A stretch of DNA of 28,305 bases from JBAXBF01 sp034429745 (GTDB lineage: Bacteria; Chloroflexota; Anaerolineae; Anaerolineales; DRKV01), in assembly GCA_034429745.1 (NCBI GenBank), contig DAOUFY010000163.1, forward strand, positions 1-28,305, in the 5' to 3' direction. A program made the translations under genes and the position numbers. This document shows, piece after piece, positions 1 to 7,305 of this stretch (positions within the stretch are counted from its first letter, which is position 1; each line of letters begins with the position of its first letter). The notes below the pieces were generated by a model. It did no database searches. It worked only from the letters and a program-made list of their open reading frames with translations, and was not told the DNA's origin.

Positions 1-330
1 AATAACCAGTGTTTCCATCTCTAGTTTTCTTTGGGATTCACCTAGGAAGACCAGATATTTGCTTTCCTGGCAGACTTCTTCAATAGCCCGGACAACCGGC
101 ACATAGAAAGGGTTGCTCAATTCCAGCACCAAGCAGCCAATAATATGAGAAGAAGTGTGCACTAAATTCTGTGCCCACAAGTTCGGGGTGTAATTAAGTT
201 CCTTAGCTAAGGCGAGAACTTTTGCTCGGGTTTTCTCAGAAACGCGCGGGCTGCCGGCGAGTGCCCGCGATACGGTGGAGGGAGTAATCCCCAATCTTGC
301 AGCGATATCTTTTGAGGTAACTGCTGCCAT
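1..330 (-). CDS. LacI-family transcriptional regulator, 3' part cut by window edge
   Basis: The first 110 codons are visible and stay open to the left edge. Residues about 4-25 form the LacI helix-turn-helix, with the hallmark recognition segment TPSTVSRALAG, followed by the hinge region (SEKTRAKVLALAKELNYTPN). From about residue 60 (IIGCLVLELSNPFY) the periplasmic-binding-protein-like effector domain begins. The ATG at 328-330 lies 14 bp past the stop of the E1 beta gene, so this is the last visible gene of the leftward operon that starts at 4088. Family members bind palindromes with a central CG. Two perfect CAAACGTTTG palindromes lie in the operon promoter, so autoregulation is the natural inference. 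The effector is not predictable from the visible part, though a sugar or sugar phosphate is usual for the family. Confidence 0.93.
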   Translation of the reverse strand, partial: MAAVTSKDIAARLGITPSTVSRALAGSPRVSEKTRAKVLALAKELNYTPNLWAQNLVHTSSHIIGCLVLELSNPFYVPVVRAIEEVCQESKYLVFLGESQRKLEMETLVI

Positions 331-344
331 GGCTCAGCTCCTGC

Positions 345-1325
345 CTAGCGGAAAAAACTCAGGGCAGCTTGAAAAATGCTATTCTCATTGGGCAATGCCT
401 GCTCTTCAAGTGCCCCATTATAAGGGATGGGTACGTCTTCAGCAGTTAAACGGCAAATAGGAGCATCTAATTCATCAAAGAGCTCCTCATAAATCCTCGT
501 TACCACTTCTGCTGCATAACCACAGGTGCGTGCACCTTCATTGACAACCAAGACCCGGCGAGTTTTTGTTACTGAGGCAGCGATAGTTTCCATATCTAAG
601 GGTTTAAGGGTCCGTAAATCCAGCACTTCGGCTTGAATGCCTTCTATTGCGAGTCTCTTGGCTGCAGCTAGCGACTGTAGAACCATATAAGATGAAGCAA
701 TAATGGTAAGGTCGCTGCCTGTTCTTTTGATATCTGCTTTGCCGATCGGGATAACATATTCTTCTTCTGGTACGGGACCTTTGGTGTTGTAAAGCAATTT
801 ATGCTCGATAAAGACAACAGGATTATCGTTGCGGATGGCGGCTTTAAGCAAGCCTTTGGCATCTTTTGGAGTGGCGGGCTGTATGACGATTAAACCGGGT
901 ATGTGTGCAAACCAAGCTTCCAAACTTTGTGAGTGCTGAGCGGCATTACCGCGCCCACCGCCGCCTTGGGTGCGAAATACAATGGGAACTTTTGCTTTAC
1001 CGCCGAACATGTAGCGAGCTTTTGCAGCTTGATTGACAATAGGGTCCATAGCCAGGCAGGCAAAATCAATATACATGAGTTCTACAACGGGACGCAAGCC
1101 AGCTAAAGCAGCACCAACGCCGATAGAAGTAAAGCCGTTCTCGCTGATGGGGGTATCAATAGCGCGCATTGGGCCAAATCTTTCATAGATGCCTTTAGAT
1201 ACTTTCAATACTCCCCCATAGCGGCCTACATCCTCTCCCATAATAAATACAGATGGGTCGCGCTCCATTTCTTCAAGCAAAGCTTGATTTAATGCTTCGC
1301 GGTATTCGCAAATCCGTTCGGGCAC
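345..1325 (-). CDS. 2-oxoacid (pyruvate/acetoin-type) dehydrogenase E1 component, beta subunit
   Basis: With the alpha subunit this would form the thiamine-diphosphate-dependent alpha2beta2 E1 that decarboxylates a 2-oxoacid such as pyruvate, or cleaves acetoin. Family features visible are FIMGEDVGRYGGV, the DTPISENGFTSIGVGAALAG segment, and the C-terminal transketolase-like domain (EVLDLRTLKPLD, VVNEGARTCG). I chose a GTG start at 1325: the minus strand has AAGGAGG at 1331-1337, five bases before it, and this site overlaps the TAA of the alpha gene. The resulting 326 aa is the usual family length. The frame stays open to an upstream start at 1394, but that would overlap the alpha gene by about 60 bp. 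No E2 or E3 gene is visible; they could lie left of the window. Substrate is not determined by the sequence. Confidence 0.93.
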   Translation of the reverse strand: MPERICEYREALNQALLEEMERDPSVFIMGEDVGRYGGVLKVSKGIYERFGPMRAIDTPISENGFTSIGVGAALAGLRPVVELMYIDFACLAMDPIVNQAAKARYMFGGKAKVPIVFRTQGGGGRGNAAQHSQSLEAWFAHIPGLIVIQPATPKDAKGLLKAAIRNDNPVVFIEHKLLYNTKGPVPEEEYVIPIGKADIKRTGSDLTIIASSYMVLQSLAAAKRLAIEGIQAEVLDLRTLKPLDMETIAASVTKTRRVLVVNEGARTCGYAAEVVTRIYEELFDELDAPICRLTAEDVPIPYNGALEEQALPNENSIFQAALSFFR

Positions 1326-1335
1326 GAGTTCCTCC

Positions 1336-2301
1336 TTATGCATACACATTTTCCCATAGAGCAGAAAGAGCCGGCTCAGGGCTTTGGAGGGCAAATTGAG
1401 CAGCTTGCTGAATCAATTCCTGAGCCTCACTTTTACTTGTTTCAAGATCAGCGGCAGAGAAGAAGTTATGTTGAATGAGCCATTTTTCAAACCGCAAGAT
1501 TGGGTCTTTTTCGTCGGTCTGCCATTGTTCTACTTCATCTTTGCGCCGATAGTCTAGCGGATCACCAATGGTATGACCCATAATACGATAGGTATTGGCA
1601 ATGATGAGGGTGGGTCCTGCTCCTTGGCGAGCTTGTTGCACAGCTTGCTGAGCCGTATGATACATTGCAAGAACGTCGTTGCCGTCCACTTCAAGAGCGG
1701 GAAAATTAAAAGGGATCGCCCGTTTGGAAAGGTCGGGGTCTGCAAAATAATGATCGGTATAACTAAATTCGGCAAATTGATTGCGTTCACAGACGAACAG
1801 CAGGGGCAGCTTCCACAAGGAAGCCATGTTGGCTGTTTCAAAAAAGACACCTTGATTGATTGCCCCATCTCCAAAGAAGGCAACTGCTACTCGTCCATCC
1901 TGACGGTATTTTGCGGCTAAAGCTGCTCCAGCGGCTAAACCGATTCCTCCACCCACAATGCCATTAGCTCCAAGGTTGCCAAAGTCAAGGTCAGCAATGT
2001 GCATTGAACCGCCTTTGCCTTGACAGTAGCCGCTGGCTTTGCCCAACAGCTCTGCCATCATTCGTTTGGGGTCTGCACCTTTGGCGATGCAATGACCATG
2101 GCCGCGATGAGTGCTGGTGATATAATCGTCGTTATTCAAGGCGCTGCATACGCCAACGGCTATTGCCTCTTGTCCTATATAAAGGTGAGATGCGCCGCGC
2201 ATTTTGTTCTTCATGAAAAAGTCGCGAGCTTGTTCCTCAAAGAAGCGAATCAACCACATTTGTTGAATCATCTTTAGGTAGAGCTGTTGTTCTGATTGCA
2301 T
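1336..2301 (-). CDS. 2-oxoacid (pyruvate/acetoin-type) dehydrogenase E1 component, alpha subunit
   Basis: A 321-aa E1 alpha subunit that would bind thiamine diphosphate at the interface with the beta subunit. The TPP motif is clear: GDGAINQG at about residues 144-151, ending at N174 in CERNQ. The N-terminal family signature GASHLYIGQEAIAVG (about 36-50) and the STHRGHGH segment (about 63-70) are present, as is the C-terminal HTIGDP loop. The length matches acetoin or pyruvate dehydrogenase E1 alpha. It starts 10 bp after the transketolase C gene and is followed, through an overlapping Shine-Dalgarno site, by the beta gene, so the two are translated as a pair. Whether the true substrate is pyruvate, acetoin or another 2-oxoacid cannot be decided here. 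Confidence 0.93.
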   Translation of the reverse strand: MQSEQQLYLKMIQQMWLIRFFEEQARDFFMKNKMRGASHLYIGQEAIAVGVCSALNNDDYITSTHRGHGHCIAKGADPKRMMAELLGKASGYCQGKGGSMHIADLDFGNLGANGIVGGGIGLAAGAALAAKYRQDGRVAVAFFGDGAINQGVFFETANMASLWKLPLLFVCERNQFAEFSYTDHYFADPDLSKRAIPFNFPALEVDGNDVLAMYHTAQQAVQQARQGAGPTLIIANTYRIMGHTIGDPLDYRRKDEVEQWQTDEKDPILRFEKWLIQHNFFSAADLETSKSEAQELIQQAAQFALQSPEPALSALWENVYA

Positions 2302-2311
2302 AAGACCTCGC

Positions 2312-3256
2312 TTACTGGTTTTGAAATAGGCGGAAAATTCTTTCGGTTATACTTTCTGCATCCATTTTGAAGGCTTGAAAGAGAGTTTGTGGATCGCCAG
2401 ATTCAGAGAAAGCATCCGGGACGCCGATGCGGATGATCTTGCGCGGGTAGATTTCTGAGATGACCTCGGCTACCGCTGAACCCAACCCACCGATAATGGA
2501 GTGATCTTCCAACGTAACAAGCAGAGAAGTTTTTAAAGCCGCATTAAGCAGTGCTTCGTGATCAATAGGTTTAATCGTGTGCATGTCCAAAACGGTAGCC
2601 TGAATGCCTTTGCAGGCAAGTTTGCTGGCAATTTGCAAAGCAACGGATACCATTACGCCGGCAGCAATTAAGGTTAAGTGAGGACCTTGGCGCAGCTGAA
2701 TGGCTTTGCCTAAAGTAAAGCTTTGCTGACTGTCGTAGATGATAGGTACCGGGTTGCGCCCCATGCGAAAATAAACTGGGCCAGGGCTGGTAACAACTTG
2801 ACGAAGAAGGGCAGTTGCTGCAACGGCATCGGCGGGAACAACTACCCGCATGTTAGGCATTGCGCGGGTGATGGCAATATCCTCAATGGCTTGATGGGTG
2901 GGACCATCCCAACCTACTTCAATGCCGCCATGCGAGGCAATGATTTTAACATTAAGGTTGCCATAACAGATGAAACTGCGGATTTGCTCACAAGCCCGCA
3001 TGCTAGCAAAGGTGGCATAGGTGCAGGCTAAAGGAATAAGTTTAGTTGTGGCTAAGCCGGCAGCACTGATCAGCATGTTTTGTTCGGCAACGCCAAAATT
3101 GATGTGGCGCTCGGGAAAACGCTGGGCAAATGCGCCAGTTTGGAGGGAAGACGAAATATCCGCGTCTAAAACAACTAATTCAGGAATTTCTTCACCAAGC
3201 TGAAGCAAGGCTTCGCCAAAGGCAACTCGCACAGCTTTTTTTTCGTGCTCATTCAT
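2312..3256 (-). CDS. Transketolase, C-terminal subunit
   Basis: The C-terminal half of a split transketolase: the pyrimidine-binding domain plus the C-terminal domain. The catalytic/TPP segment FGVAEQNMLISAAGLA lies near residues 55-70 and carries the conserved Glu. The segment THQAIEDIA, the phosphate-binding YFRMGRNPVP, and EDHSIIGGLGSAVAE toward the C-terminus are all typical. The ATG at 3256 is preferred, with AAGGA eight to nine bases upstream; an in-frame GTG at 3262 sits too close to that site. The gene overlaps the end of the N-terminal subunit by 8 bp, consistent with coupled translation of a heteromer. Split transketolases often sit in sugar-specific catabolic operons and act on non-standard ketose phosphates, so a role outside the core pentose phosphate pathway is possible. 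Confidence 0.93.
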   Translation of the reverse strand: MNEHEKKAVRVAFGEALLQLGEEIPELVVLDADISSSLQTGAFAQRFPERHINFGVAEQNMLISAAGLATTKLIPLACTYATFASMRACEQIRSFICYGNLNVKIIASHGGIEVGWDGPTHQAIEDIAITRAMPNMRVVVPADAVAATALLRQVVTSPGPVYFRMGRNPVPIIYDSQQSFTLGKAIQLRQGPHLTLIAAGVMVSVALQIASKLACKGIQATVLDMHTIKPIDHEALLNAALKTSLLVTLEDHSIIGGLGSAVAEVISEIYPRKIIRIGVPDAFSESGDPQTLFQAFKMDAESITERIFRLFQNQ

Positions 3257-4088
3257 AGGCACATTCCTTTTCTAGTTCTTTTATAGCTTGAGCTGCTTGC
3301 TCAGGATTGGGAGCCTTGCCGTGCCAAGCAGAGTCATCTTCCATAAAGGACACTCCTTTGCCTTTGATGGTGTTGGCGATGATAACGGCTGGTCTTTGAC
3401 GCATTTGAGCTGCCCATTCGATAGCAGCAAGGATTTGGTGCAGGTCATGCCCATCAATGTTATATACATCCCAATTTAAAGCGCGCCACTTATCTTCTAG
3501 TGGTTCTAAGGAAAGGATATCGTCTGTTCTTCCGTCCACTTGTGAACGGTTATAGTCCATAATGCAAATAAGATGATTGAGTTTTTGATGCCCGGCCATG
3601 AGAGCTGCCTCCCAAGTGCAGCCTTCCTGCATATCTCCTTCACCAATAAGCACAAAGATGCGGCAGGGAAGTTTGCGAATACGCGCTCCCAGTGCCATAC
3701 CTACGCCGGCACCTAAGCCATTACCGAGCGGTCCTGCGATCATATCAACGCCGGGGGTTTTTTTCATATCCGGATGTCCTTGAAGGATGCTGCCAAACTG
3801 ACGGAAGGTGGAAAGCGTTTCTAAAGGAAAGAAGCCGCGCAAAGCTAAGGCAGCATAAAGCGCGGCGCAAGCATGTCCCTTTGAAAGGATGAAGCGGTCG
3901 CGTTCTTCCCACTGGGGGTTGAGAGGATCGATCCGCAATACATGAAAATAGAGAACTGCTAAAAGGTCGGCTTCGGAAAGAGAACCGCCGGGGTGCCCAC
4001 TACCTGCATTGGCAATCATGCGGATAGACTCGATGCGTATGCTTTGGGCGATTTTTTTAAGGCGGGAAATGTGGGAAGAAGAATCCAT
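3249..4088 (-). CDS. Transketolase, N-terminal subunit
   Basis: The 279-aa diphosphate-binding half of a split transketolase. Visible motifs are GSGHPGGSLS (about 29-38), the FILSKGHA segment (about 66-73), GPLGNGLGAGVGMALG (about 119-134), and the TPP/metal motif GEGDMQEG (149-156) closing at N180 in MDYN. The C-terminal TIKGKGVSFMEDDSAWHG segment is also characteristic. It transfers two-carbon ketol units together with the product of the overlapping downstream gene. The ATG at 4088 has AAGGA seven bases upstream. It is the first gene of the LacI-controlled operon, with the promoter and both operators directly upstream at 4111-4156. Confidence 0.94.
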   Translation of the reverse strand: MDSSSHISRLKKIAQSIRIESIRMIANAGSGHPGGSLSEADLLAVLYFHVLRIDPLNPQWEERDRFILSKGHACAALYAALALRGFFPLETLSTFRQFGSILQGHPDMKKTPGVDMIAGPLGNGLGAGVGMALGARIRKLPCRIFVLIGEGDMQEGCTWEAALMAGHQKLNHLICIMDYNRSQVDGRTDDILSLEPLEDKWRALNWDVYNIDGHDLHQILAAIEWAAQMRQRPAVIIANTIKGKGVSFMEDDSAWHGKAPNPEQAAQAIKELEKECAYE

Positions 4089-4110
4089 AACAATTCCTTA
4101 TTGATTTGTG

Positions 4111-4120
4111 CAAACGTTTG
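4111..4120. promoter_or_regulatory. LacI-family operator O1 (perfect palindrome)
   Basis: CAAACGTTTG is a perfect 10-bp palindrome with the central CG typical of LacI-family operators. It lies between the -10 box and the transketolase start codon, where a bound repressor would block RNA polymerase. The operon it heads ends in a LacI-family gene. Binding by that protein is inferred. Confidence 0.75.
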
Positions 4121-4124
4121 TATT

Positions 4125-4156
4125 ATTATACTATCAAATGTGCAAACGTTTGTCAA
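4125..4156 (-). promoter_or_regulatory. Sigma70-type promoter of the transketolase/E1/lacI operon
   Basis: On the minus strand TTGACA (4151-4156) is followed after 17 bp by TAGTAT (4128-4133), or after 20 bp by a perfect TATAAT (4125-4130). Operator O2 overlaps the -35 edge and the spacer, and O1 lies just downstream of the -10. This arrangement fits a repressible promoter. Which of the two overlapping -10 hexamers is used is unclear. Confidence 0.7.
4143..4152. promoter_or_regulatory. LacI-family operator O2 (perfect palindrome)
   Basis: A second CAAACGTTTG, identical to O1, with centres 32 bp apart (about three helical turns), so both sites face the same side of the DNA. It overlaps the end of the -35 hexamer and the spacer of the leftward promoter. 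It could also affect the divergent rightward promoter about 40 bp away. Confidence 0.75.
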
Positions 4157-4188
4157 GTAAAATCCATCCTATTTTGCGCCTTAGCTTA

Positions 4189-4197
4189 TGATATAAT
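4189..4197 (+). promoter_or_regulatory. Extended -10 promoter for the dehydratase gene
   Basis: TGATATAAT is a TG-N-TATAAT extended -10. No convincing -35 is seen at 17 bp. The predicted leader is about 55 nt and contains a weak inverted repeat (4210-4217 with 4235-4242, 7 of 8 pairs). The same element recurs before several other genes in this window. Confidence 0.6.
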
Positions 4198-4258
4198 GAG
4201 CTTGCTGAATCGGCTATTAAAGAAGCTTTCAGCTATAACCGAGTGAATACGAGAAAAC

Positions 4259-6250
4259 ATGTTTTTCTTTGAAAAAATAAAACAGCAAATCACCAACTTT
4301 CCCCTTTTGCACTTGCGCAATAGAACTTTCCTTGTGGGCGATATTATCTTAACCATAATTGCGGTAATGGTGAGCTTTGCGCTGCGCCTTGATCTTGGAG
4401 AGGCGTTTGTCTATTACTTTCCCCAGGCTTTGTGGATGACCGCCTTGGCTGTAATCATAAAGCCATTGGTTTACCGCAAGTTAGGGCTTTATCGCCGATT
4501 GTGGGCTTATGCCGGCACACGTGAGATTCGGCCTATTGTCTATGCGGTGGCGTTATCTTCCTTGCTGCTTGCCTTGGGAATTATTCTGCTTACTAGCGTG
4601 CAATTATCCTTTTTCCCTAGTTTATATAGGGGTTTTCCGCGTTCGGTGCTGCTGATTGATGCTTTGGTTTCTTTGGTTCTCATTGGAGGATTTCGCTATT
4701 CAGCCCGCTTGCTGGCAGAAAGCGTCAGCCCACATCAGCAAACTCCAACCTTGTCAAAGGAACAGGCTCGGCGGGTGCTGATTGTTGGGGCAGGAGAAGC
4801 TGGAGCTTTGGTGGTGCGCGAGATGCAGAAAAACCCACATCTCAACCTTAAACCGGTGTGCTTTTTGGATGATGACGAGACAAAACATCATCAGCAAATT
4901 CATGATGTGATGGTGGTTGGGGGAATAAAAGATTTGCCATGGGCGGTTGATGAATATCGCGTTCAAGAGGTTATTATTGCCATACCAAGTGCGGTGGGCA
5001 GTGTTGTACGCCAGGTTACCGATGTTTGCCGTCGGAAAAGGGTGAAATTCCGCACGATGCCAAGCATTTATGAATTGATTGATGGCAAGGTAAGTGTGAA
5101 CCGTTTACGCGAGGTGGAAATTACCGACTTATTGCGCCGCACCCCTGCAGTCTTAGATAATGTTCAGATAGGTCGTAACTTGACAGGCAAACGAGTGCTC
5201 ATTACCGGCGCCGGCGGTTCGATTGGACGTGAATTGTGCCGCCAGATTGTTCACTGGCGCCCGGAATGTTTGATCATGCTTGGGCATGGCGAGAACAGCA
5301 TATTTAAAATTTGGGTTGAACTGCAGGAGACTTATGGGCTCTCTACCGGCGAAGCCAAATCTCAATTTCCTTTTCCGCTTTATCCGGTCATCGCGGATGT
5401 GCGCGATAAAGCCCGCCTGAATGTAGTATTTGCCAAGCATTGCCCTGAAGTAGTGTTTCATGTAGCTGCCCATAAACACGTTCCATTAATGGAAGTAAAC
5501 ATTGAAGAAGCTGTAACCAACAACATTGTTGGAACGCGCAACATCACTCAGGTTTCCATAGAACATGGTGTTGAACGGCTGGTGATGATCTCATCTGATA
5601 AGGCTATTCGCCCCAGCAGTGTGATGGGGGCGACGAAGCGGGTTGCGGAACAAATAGTGCTAGACGCGGCAAACCGTTATAGCCGAAAATTCTCTGTGGT
5701 TCGTTTTGGCAATGTGCTTGGCAGCCGCGGCAGTGTGATTCCACACTTCAAGCATCAAATTGCCCATGGCGGTCCTGTAACGGTTACCCATCCGGAAATG
5801 CGCCGTTATTTCATGACTATTCCTGAAGCGGTACACCTAATCCTGCAGGCAATGGCGTTGGGCAGCGGCGGTGAAGTATTTGTGTTGCGGATGGGCGAAC
5901 AGATTCGAATTTTGGACTTAGCTGAAGACCTGATACGCCTCTCGGGTTTAGAACCGTATCAGGATATTGATATTGTTTTTACAGGGGTGAGACCAGGTGA
6001 AAAGCTCAGTGAGGAGCTGTGGGATGCTAACGCCTCCTATGAACCAACCTCTCATCCAGAAATTGTACGCTTAACGGATCAAGAATTTATCGGCGGTGAA
6101 GCTTTAGACCATATGGTTGGTACTCTTGTCTCATTCGCTGAACAGGGTGAGACCGAAAAAATACTTACTCTGCTGGATGAAACCATACCGGGAGCCATGG
6201 TTCGCAGCGCCCCGGCTTATGATATGTTTGACTTTGAAAACAACCCATAA
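4259..6250 (+). CDS. Membrane-anchored nucleotide-sugar 4,6-dehydratase (CapD/WbpM-like)
   Basis: A 663-aa protein of the long FlaA1/CapD/WbpM class, which converts UDP-GlcNAc-type sugars to 4-keto-6-deoxy intermediates for surface polysaccharide or protein glycosylation. Four hydrophobic segments (about 24-42, 57-75, 93-113, 127-146) anchor it in the membrane. A first Rossmann-like domain begins at VLIVGAGEAG (about 173), and the catalytic SDR domain at VLITGAGGSIGREL (about 309). In the active-site region SSDKAIRPSSVMGATKR (about 443-459) the SDR Tyr is replaced by Met in MGATKR, as is normal in the WbpM group. Start context is weak (GAG before ATG). The FemAB-like gene follows 10 bp later, so it heads an envelope operon. 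The exact sugar is not determined. Confidence 0.92.
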   Translation: MFFFEKIKQQITNFPLLHLRNRTFLVGDIILTIIAVMVSFALRLDLGEAFVYYFPQALWMTALAVIIKPLVYRKLGLYRRLWAYAGTREIRPIVYAVALSSLLLALGIILLTSVQLSFFPSLYRGFPRSVLLIDALVSLVLIGGFRYSARLLAESVSPHQQTPTLSKEQARRVLIVGAGEAGALVVREMQKNPHLNLKPVCFLDDDETKHHQQIHDVMVVGGIKDLPWAVDEYRVQEVIIAIPSAVGSVVRQVTDVCRRKRVKFRTMPSIYELIDGKVSVNRLREVEITDLLRRTPAVLDNVQIGRNLTGKRVLITGAGGSIGRELCRQIVHWRPECLIMLGHGENSIFKIWVELQETYGLSTGEAKSQFPFPLYPVIADVRDKARLNVVFAKHCPEVVFHVAAHKHVPLMEVNIEEAVTNNIVGTRNITQVSIEHGVERLVMISSDKAIRPSSVMGATKRVAEQIVLDAANRYSRKFSVVRFGNVLGSRGSVIPHFKHQIAHGGPVTVTHPEMRRYFMTIPEAVHLILQAMALGSGGEVFVLRMGEQIRILDLAEDLIRLSGLEPYQDIDIVFTGVRPGEKLSEELWDANASYEPTSHPEIVRLTDQEFIGGEALDHMVGTLVSFAEQGETEKILTLLDETIPGAMVRSAPAYDMFDFENNP

Positions 6251-6260
6251 AGGGGGCACG

Positions 6261-7298
6261 ATGTTTGTTGATAAAGAAGAATGGAATGAATTTGTCAAGC
6301 AAGTTGCCGCTAGATACAAGACGCCACACATTCTGCAAACGGCAGCTTGGGGTGAGTTAAAATCCGCTTTTGGATGGGATGCAGTGCGGATAGTAGCTGG
6401 TGAAAACGGCGCGTTAGTATTGTTGCGCGTTTTAGTACCGCGCTTGGGATCGCTTTCTCCGACAATTGCTTATATTCCTAAAGGGCCAATTGGAGAAGAT
6501 TGGGCGGCGCTGCTGCCGGATTTGGATGCTTTATGCCGTAAGAGGCGGGTCGTGCTGCTGAAAATTGAACCTGATCTGTGGGAGCATGAAATAAAAGCAT
6601 TGCCTTCAGCGTTGCAATTAAAGAGCAGCGCACATGCTATTCAACCACCGCGCACTATTGTGATAGACATCAGCGGATCTGAGGAGAGCATTTTAGCTCA
6701 AATGAAGCAGAAGACGCGCTATAACATTCGCGTAGCAGAAAAAAATGGTGTCGAAGTACACCCATCCCCAGATATAACAGTTTTCCAAGATTTGATGGAG
6801 GTAACTGGAGAAAGGGATGGATTTGGTGTACACAGTTTAGCTTATTATCAACGCGCTTACCAATTATTCCATAAAGAACAAGTTGCTTCTGCTGATGAAC
6901 CGCTATGTGAGTTGTTGATTGCAAGCTTTGAGGGACAGCCTTTAGCCGGTTTGATGGTTTTTGCTTATGGCAAGCGTTCTTGGTATTTTTATGGTGCTTC
7001 AAATGATCTGCACCGCAATAAAATGCCCACTTATCTTATCCAATGGGAAGCAATTCGCTGGGCGCGTCGTTTGGGATGCACCGAATATGACTTATGGGGT
7101 ATTCCCGACGAAAACGAAGAAGTACTGGAAGCTCACTTTACTGAAAGGCATGATGGATTATGGGGTGTATATCGTTTCAAGCGCGGTTTTGGAGGTAAGG
7201 TGCTGAGGGCGGCAGGCCCTTATGACCGAGTGTATCAGCCCATGTTGTATTCCCTTTATGAACTATGGGTAAAGCGGCATGAGATGGGTGGAGCTTAG
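6261..7298 (+). CDS. FemAB-like aminoacyltransferase (peptidoglycan bridge formation family), copy 1
   Basis: A 345-aa member of the FemX/FemAB family, whose best-known members add amino acids from aminoacyl-tRNA to lipid II stem peptides; it has two GNAT-like folds. Visible family features are ILQTAAWGELKSAFGW near residues 24-39, IAYIPKGPIGEDW, MKQKTRYNIRVAEKNGV in the middle, and the C-terminal DLWGIPDE...LWGVYRFKRGFGG block. The ATG at 6261 has AAGGGGG four bases upstream; the frame is open further left but that part lies inside the preceding gene. It is followed 7 bp later by a paralogue. The family also includes enzymes acting on other envelope molecules, so the substrate is uncertain. 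Confidence 0.88.
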   Translation: MFVDKEEWNEFVKQVAARYKTPHILQTAAWGELKSAFGWDAVRIVAGENGALVLLRVLVPRLGSLSPTIAYIPKGPIGEDWAALLPDLDALCRKRRVVLLKIEPDLWEHEIKALPSALQLKSSAHAIQPPRTIVIDISGSEESILAQMKQKTRYNIRVAEKNGVEVHPSPDITVFQDLMEVTGERDGFGVHSLAYYQRAYQLFHKEQVASADEPLCELLIASFEGQPLAGLMVFAYGKRSWYFYGASNDLHRNKMPTYLIQWEAIRWARRLGCTEYDLWGIPDENEEVLEAHFTERHDGLWGVYRFKRGFGGKVLRAAGPYDRVYQPMLYSLYELWVKRHEMGGA

Positions 7299-7305
7299 CT
7301 GAAAT

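Noticed and set aside
1326..1394. Upstream extension of the E1 beta frame to 1394
   Set aside because: It would overlap the alpha gene by about 60 bp and encode an unconserved leader; the GTG at 1325 has a perfect AAGGAGG site.
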